Shown here: positions 58,933 through 64,000 of the stretch, piece after piece | How the letters are laid out: the number at the start of each line of letters is the position of its first letter | Numbering within the stretch: position 1 is the first letter of the stretch | DNA from: Apus apus | Lineage: Eukaryota; Chordata; Aves; Apodiformes; Apodidae | Direction of reading: 5' to 3' | NCBI RefSeq assembly: GCF_020740795.1 | Contig: NC_067305.1 | Span: 1,116,001 to 1,180,000 of the forward strand | Length of the DNA: 64,000 nucleotides | Program-made: the position numbers and the translations under genes | The notes under the pieces: model-generated | Seen by the model: the letters and a program-made list of their open reading frames with translations, nothing else | What the model was told of the DNA's origin: nothing | Database searches by the model: none

Positions 58933-61318
58933 TCAGGCAGGGGCCTGCAGCTTGCAGAGCCCATCAGCGTACTGGAACTGGGCACCGTTCTCGTACTCGT
59001 ACATGTCCAGAGCCACCTGGCAGCTCTCCCGCACCACCCGCTCCTCGTCCTGGGCGAAGGCGCGCAGGGTCTCCAGGCAGGAGGGGCGGGCGATGGCGCC
59101 CAGGGCCTCGGCGCACTCGTGCCGCACCATGGGGCTCTCGGAGCGGCTGCGCAGCGCGGCCGTCAGCTGCGGGACGCAGGCCTCGTGCTGCAGCTGGCCC
59201 AGCACGTACCCGATCTCGTGGCGGAACAGGGCGCTGCCCGCACACAGCCCTGTGGGAGGAGGGTACCCTAAGCTGCTGCTGCCCCAGGCCGGGCTGGCAT
59301 GCACAGCAGCCCCCCCCACCCAAAAGCCAGGGGAAGGCGTGGGACAGGCTGGTCTGGTGGTCAACCCCTCAGACCCGTGGGGGCTTTTGGGGAAGGGGAC
59401 AAAACATGCAGGGGAAGGGCCATCCCACCCTGACCCTGCTCCCTGTGCCCGCACAGCCGGGGCAGCCCCAGCCCCGCACGCCCGCAGCCGTGCCCCGGGA
59501 ACACCCTCCTGGCACGGCCGTGGCGCTCTCACCTGCCTCGGGGAGCCAGCACTGCCCCCCAGTCCTGCCCCACCAGGGCCTGCGGTGGCCTGGAAACAGC
59601 CTTCCCATACTGCAGGGCCCCACAGCTGCAGACTGAGCTCACGGATCCCTGTGCACCATGTGTCCCTGGCTCATCCCAGGTGGCTGCAGAGTCTCAGCCA
59701 CTTCCCTCGGGCTGGGGGTTGGGCCCAAATGGGTCCCGGGCTGTGGCTGCCCCTTCCCCACCCAGGAGACATTCACTCCCCTCCCCAGAGCTCACTCCCC
59801 AAATCCCAGGACAAGACTGGCAGCCTCTGAATTTCAGGACAGGACAACAGGACCCCAGCACCCTGGGGACAAGGTCCCTCCAGAAGACACCAGCTCAGAC
59901 GGGTTGGTCCCAAGCCAACGCTTCCAGGCTGCCCTCCTCCCACCCAGACCCACGGAGAAAGGGATTCCTGCAGGACAGGGAAAGGGGCCGTGAAACCCCT
60001 GAGAGCGCTTTGCCCCGTGGCTCTTATGAGCAAGCAGGGGGACAGCAGCTCTAGAAACAAATGCGTGAAGACCCTGAGGGAAGCCTGGCAGCTCCCGCAG
60101 CCCTGGCTTTGGGAAGGGCCAATCCCAGATGGACCTGTTCAGGCTTCCAGCCAGGAGCCTGCAGGCAGCCCCAGGCCAGCCCTTACCCTCCGCCAGCGCC
60201 AGCACGGCCGCCGGGCCCCCCAGGTTCCGCAGGGCAAACATGGCCCGGTAGCGCTCGAACAGCGGGCGGGACTCGTCCAGGAGGGCTCTGCGGAGCTCGG
60301 CCACGTCCGTCTCCTCGGCAGGTGGGGCAGGATCCACAGAGAGGTAGGGGCTGGAGCCTGGATCCTGCTTGTTCTCCTGCAGCCACTCCAGCCTCCTCAC
60401 TGCCAGCTGACATGTCTCTGCCACCTGAGGGATGGGGAGACAGCCCTGGCTGCAGGGACAGCACTGGGAGGGCACCCAGGGACACCACGAGGACCCTGCT
60501 CATGGTGTCCGTGTCCACAGCCAGGGGCTGCCCAGGAGAGACCCCCTGGGCCAGCAGTGATGTGCCTCAGGGGAAACAGCCCCCCCAGAGCCTCACCTCA
60601 ACCACAGGATCCTCTGAATAGCGCTTCAAGATATCCAGCACATCGGGGTTCCCGATAGCACCCAGGGCTTCACCTGAAAGGAGGATGTGTCAGGACGTGA
60701 CCAAGGTGCCTACGTGAGGAGAACCTTGCTGTGTCTTCTGGCAAATCCTCACCCTGCAGTGACACAGGGACACCAGCCTGGCTCTGACTGATCCCCAGTG
60801 ACACAGCCAGGCAAGTAAACATGGCAGGAGCCAGCCTGGCCAGTAGGAAAGGGAGAGCTCGGCCAACCAGTCCAGCCAGGACTGGCCAGGGTCTGTGGCA
60901 AGGCAGGTATGTGCCTCAGGCTCTCCAAGCCATGACGCCCAAGCTGCATCAGCTCATCACAAGATGTTCACCATGGGAGGAGCACCCACGAGACCCCCTT
61001 GCAGACCAGACCCTTCCCCTGCCCCGCCGGAGCTGCCATGGTACCTGCTTCGTGTCGGACCATGGGCTCCTGGCTGGTGTCCTGCAGCACCTGGATGAGC
61101 ACGGGAATGGCCGCCTCGTCCCCCATCTGCCCCAGGCAATAGGCCAGCTCGTGCTTCAGCAGCGCGGAGCTGTCCCCGAAGGCCCGGCTGATCCAGCCCA
61201 CGGCCGCCTGCCCGCCCAGGTTGCGCAAGGTGAACAGGGCCCGGAACCGGGCGGGCAGAGGCTGCGCCGCGTCCAGCAGTGTCCGGCCGATGGCAGCCAC
61301 CTCCTCCTCTGTCACCAT
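58933..61318 (-). CDS. DOHH: Deoxyhypusine hydroxylase (4 coding exons)
   Basis: DOHH is the di-iron enzyme that hydroxylates deoxyhypusine on eIF5A, the last step of hypusine synthesis, in the cytosol. The - strand exons are 61045-61318, 60597-60673, 60187-60424 and 58933-59249, with GT-AG introns and consistent phases. They give 301 residues against 302 in human. The protein is two blocks of HEAT-like repeats around a linker. All four metal-binding His-Glu pairs are present at the human positions: H56/E57 (LLKHELAY), H89/E90 (MVRHEAGE), H207/E208 (LFRHEIGY) and H240/E241 (MVRHECAE). The start [11 protein letters not shown] matches human MVTEQEVDAIG. The gene looks intact and functional. Confidence 0.97.
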
Positions 61319-61373
61319 GGCGCTGCAGGGCAGGACCCGGCCGCTCGCACTGGGGCTCCCTCCGGTCACGCTC
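61319..61373 (-). other. DOHH: DOHH 5' UTR part of coding exon 1
   Basis: On the - strand a TTGCTTAG acceptor precedes 61373, so the segment 61319-61373 is likely 5' UTR joined to an upstream noncoding exon that ends at 61700 with donor GTGAGT. Confidence 0.6.
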
Positions 61374-61699
61374 CTAAGCAAGGGGAAGGGGTTGGGCGGG
61401 GGCCTGGGCGCAGCCCCAGGGTCGGGGGCGCCTCAGCCCAGCGGGTTCCTCCCCCGGGGAAGGCAGAGGGGGCCCGGCCCGGCCCGGCCCGGCCCGGCAG
61501 CTGCCGCGGGAGCCAAGGGGGGCGAGCAGCGGCCCTGTGCCGGCGGACCGGGCAGAACCGGGCCTGGTCCCTCGGGAAGGGCCCGACCTGACCAGATCCC
61601 CGGGGCCGATACGAACCCCGGGGCTCCTGCCTGGCCCCGCTCAGCCCGAGCGGCCGGGACCGGGTGGGACGGAGGGGCCGGGCCGGGCCCCGCACTCAC

Positions 61700-61890
61700 C
61701 GCGCGCCGCCATGCTGCTCCGTCACGTGACCGCCCGGCACCGCCCACCGCCGCACTGCCGGGGGGGCGGGGCCGCGCCGGGCGCCCCGAGCTGCGGGGGG
61801 AGCCGCCCCCCCCCACCCCCACCCCCCCCCGCCCCGGCCCCGCAGTGGGAGCACCCGGGGAAAACCGGGTCAGCGCTCGCGCATGCGCGC
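61700..61890 (-). promoter_or_regulatory. DOHH: DOHH CpG-island promoter and first noncoding exon
   Basis: A - strand donor (GCG then GTGAGTGCG) ends an exon at 61700. Just upstream are the palindromic E-box GTCACGTGAC (61721-61730; USF/MITF-TFE type) and an NRF1-type site GCGCATGCGC (61879-61888). The surrounding 61400-62100 is very CpG-rich and lacks a TATA box. An ATG 11 bases before the donor has no supported coding frame across the splice. Confidence 0.6.
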
Positions 61891-61899
61891 TGGCGGCGG

Positions 61900-62250
61900 A
61901 GCGGGGCTGCCCCGGCCCCCCTCGCTCCCCGCAGCTCCGTCCCGCACACACGGGCTGCCCCGGAGCGGCCCCGCGCCCCGGCCCTGCCCCGACACGGCGG
62001 AGGAAGGTGCCCCCGGGCTCCGGGGGGCGGCGGGGGGGTGCCCAGCCGGGCTCCTCCGCGGGGCAGGGTCGGTGCTCCCGGGCCGGGAGTAGCCGTCAGA
62101 GCTGCCGCCAGAACGCTTTGGCCGGTGGGATGGAGAGGGACTTTGGGGGTTCAGCCACGGCCCCCCCACGGCAAACCCTTGCGGAGAGGGGCGGGGAGGG
62201 TCACCCGGCTCAGCCCGCTCCCCCGAGGGCAGCAGCAGAGCTGGAGCTGG
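61900..62250. other. CpG-rich intergenic spacer between DOHH and the Harbinger-derived gene
   Basis: The sequence is GC-rich with no supported exon. It may carry part of the DOHH promoter. No terminal inverted repeat of a transposon was recognised here. Confidence 0.5.
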
Positions 62251-62256
62251 TTGCAG

Positions 62257-62262
62257 TTTAAT
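62257..62262 (-). terminator. Polyadenylation signal candidate (ATTAAA) of the Harbinger-derived gene
   Basis: TTTAAT on the + strand reads ATTAAA on the - strand, about 445 bp past the stop codon. This is the common second-choice hexamer, and no AATAAA lies between. Confidence 0.45.
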
Positions 62263-62705
62263 TCCAGGCTGGTGCCAGCTCTGCCTCTTCCTTCCCTTCC
62301 CCTCCCAAGCGTGTTTACACAGCGGCTTTTGTACCTTCAAAGGGGTTTTGCCTTCTGATTTCAGGCCTCCTGCTGGTTTCAGCCTGAGGAGAGGCCCCAG
62401 GACAGAGATGTGACCCCAGGAAAAAGAGACCAGGGCAGCCTCCTCCTTCACCCAGCCCCGTTCCCTGCTCTCCCGCAGCACACAACACACCACTAGACCA
62501 CTCAAATTCTGGAAGAGAATACATTCCACTGGCCCAAACCACCACGGCAAAACAAGCACGAGCACCACCAGCCACCCCCCTCCCTGCCCTGGGAGCTGCT
62601 GGTGCAGGGTGCAGTCCTTTCCTTGGCAGCCTGGAACCACTGGAGTCCACGGGAAGTCTGCGAGCACCGGGATGCACGGGGCTGCTCCTCTCACCCCCGG
62701 CCCCA

Positions 62706-63875
62706 TCAGCCCTCCCCGCAGCTCTCAAAGTACTGGCACATCAGCTCACGCACTTGCTCAGCCCGCCCGTCCTCCATGGCCGCGGGCGCGGGCTGGCAGG
62801 GCTTGGGCAGCTCGGTGGGCTCGGTGCCCTCCAGCCACTCCTCGTTGAAGGGGTTGTCGTGGGCTTCACAGACGTTGTGCAGGATGCAGCAGGCAAGGAC
62901 CAGGGTGGGGAGCAGCTCCAGGCTGCAGTCGTCACACTTGAGGAGGATCTGCCAGCGCGCCTTCAGGCGCAGGAAGGCGTTCTCGATCACGCTGTGCGCG
63001 CGCTTCAGGCGGTAGTTGAACTGCAGCTGCCGCTGCGTGAGGTTCTCATCCTCCTGGTAGGGCTTGAGGATCCAGTCTTGCAAGGGGTAGGTGGCATCGC
63101 CCAGCAGCACGTACTTCTGCGCCTTTCCCATGAAGTGCTTGGGAGGGTTGGGGCACAGCCGGCCCTCCTTGGCCAGCACCCACAGGCTGGAGCTCTCCAG
63201 GACCGCGCTGTTCTCCATGCTGCCAGGGAAGGCGGTGGAGACGTCCCAGAACTGGCCCAGCCCATCCACGGTGGCCTGTGTCAGGATGGAGTGCCAGCCC
63301 TGGCCGTTGCAGTAGTCGGCGCTGAGGCGCAGGGGTGGGTGGATGGGGATGTGAAGACTGTCCAGGGCCCCGATGCAGTGCGGGAAGCCCCAGCGGGTGC
63401 GGAAGATGCGCGCCATGTTCTCCAGCTCCTTCTCGTTGGGCAGCCGGAGGTAGAGGGGCTTCAGCAGCAAGACAACAGCATAGCTCACCTCCCGGACGCA
63501 CGTCTGCACTGTGGAGGGCCCCACACCAAAGAGTGGGCTGAGAGTCTGGTACTCCACGTTGGTGGCCAAGTGCCACAGGGCCACGGCCACCCTCTTCTCC
63601 AGGGGCAGGGTGGGGTGGAAGTGGGCGCTGTGCGGGGCCAGCCCAGGCCGCAGCCGGTTGCAGACATAGAAGAAGGTCTCCTTGGACATCCGAAACTTCT
63701 CCAGCCAGTCCTGAGGCCCAAACTCCTTCAGGACCACCCGCTCCCACCAGTCTGCACTCCTGAGGCTGGGCCAGGCGCGGGGGTAGAAGTAGCAGCTGGT
63801 TCTTCTCCGGCGAGCAATCAGGAGCTGCAGCACAGTGAGGAGACAGGAGGGGGTGAGACCGCACTTCCCTGGCAT
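62706..63875 (-). CDS. PIF/Harbinger transposase-derived nuclease gene (DDE_Tnp_4 family, HARBI1-like)
   Basis: One uninterrupted - strand frame of 389 residues. Residues about 30-80 form an N-terminal region (FYPRAWPSLRSADWWERVV, FRMSKETFFYVCNRLRP) and about 90-130 a helix-turn-helix (LEKRVAVALWHLATNVEYQ, FGVGPSTVQTCVREV). The catalytic domain runs from about 165 to 335, with the DDE residues D172 (CIGALDSLHI), D260 (LLGDATYPL) and E298 (HSVIENAFLRLKARW), plus WHSILTQATVD and FPGSMENSAVLESS, all typical of Harbinger nucleases. Human HARBI1 has 349 residues and is only a distant relative. The third-position GC matches DOHH. An acceptor (CTGTGCTGCAG) ends just before codon 18 (exon start 63824), so the real N-terminus may lie in an exon beyond the window. 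It looks intact and is probably a domesticated host gene. Confidence 0.88.
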   Translation of the reverse strand: MPGKCGLTPSCLLTVLQLLIARRRRTSCYFYPRAWPSLRSADWWERVVLKEFGPQDWLEKFRMSKETFFYVCNRLRPGLAPHSAHFHPTLPLEKRVAVALWHLATNVEYQTLSPLFGVGPSTVQTCVREVSYAVVLLLKPLYLRLPNEKELENMARIFRTRWGFPHCIGALDSLHIPIHPPLRLSADYCNGQGWHSILTQATVDGLGQFWDVSTAFPGSMENSAVLESSSLWVLAKEGRLCPNPPKHFMGKAQKYVLLGDATYPLQDWILKPYQEDENLTQRQLQFNYRLKRAHSVIENAFLRLKARWQILLKCDDCSLELLPTLVLACCILHNVCEAHDNPFNEEWLEGTEPTELPKPCQPAPAAMEDGRAEQVRELMCQYFESCGEG

Positions 63876-64000
63876 CCCACCCCACTGGGACCTCCCCTAT
63901 CACCCAGTTGTGACCCTGGACAAGATGCCTGGGTGCCACAGACAAGGAGCCTTCTGGAAAAATCCCCTTTTTGATGCGATCACCTACTCTGTGGGTTTGT

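Noticed and set aside
58727-59830. 367-residue + strand frame opposite DOHH exon 4
   Set aside because: It is antisense shadow of the DOHH coding exon, without splice signals or domain.
62754-63974. 406-residue + strand frame opposite the Harbinger-derived gene
   Set aside because: It is shadow of the GC-rich real frame on the other strand, which has a recognisable DDE domain.

Overview
This is vertebrate nuclear DNA, almost certainly from a bird and probably from a GC-rich microchromosome. The evidence is the gene order NFIC - SMIM24 - small membrane protein - DOHH, the same neighbourhood as human 19p13.3 but in shorter spacing, together with very GC-rich introns full of short tandem repeats, almost no interspersed repeats, and one short piece that looks like the 3' end of a CR1 LINE ending in ATTCT/CTATG tails, as avian CR1 does. 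The species cannot be read from the sequence.

Layout. Positions 1-8842 are upstream sequence and a large CpG-rich, G/C-homopolymer-rich promoter region; it includes an AT-rich island (4020-4690) and a short exon-like segment whose last three bases are ATG followed directly by a GT donor (6273-6275), which would make the known NFIC isoform starting M-DEFHPF. The NFIC gene itself (+ strand) runs from the MYSSPLCLTQ exon at 8843 to the SWYLG stop at 45215. All eleven coding exons can be placed with consensus splice sites and consistent phases, giving a 511-residue protein. A long 3' UTR with A-rich tracts, poly-G runs and (TA)n arrays probably follows to about 47.5, 50.3 or 51.5 kb, depending on the poly(A) site.

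Three genes follow on the - strand: SMIM24 (52541-53676, 4 exons, 107 aa), an unnamed 157-aa single-pass membrane protein (55351-55918, 2 exons; possibly the SMIM44 counterpart), and DOHH (58933-61318, 4 coding exons, 301 aa, all four His-Glu iron-binding pairs present). At the right edge, also on the - strand, is an intact PIF/Harbinger transposase-derived gene (62706-63824 or -63875) with helix-turn-helix and DDE residues present, ending about 500 bp from the DOHH promoter. It is the least ordinary gene here.

Beyond genes, the most unusual sequence-level signal is a 15-mer, GGGGAAACTGAGGCA, found in both orientations about 20 times between 18 and 51.5 kb (NFIC introns and 3' flank), always short, with unrelated flanks. 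Other structures are two long one-strand polypyrimidine arrays, an alternating purine-pyrimidine tract, several minisatellites and some AT-rich islands that may be conserved noncoding elements. I saw no tRNA, rRNA, CRISPR array or virus-like element.
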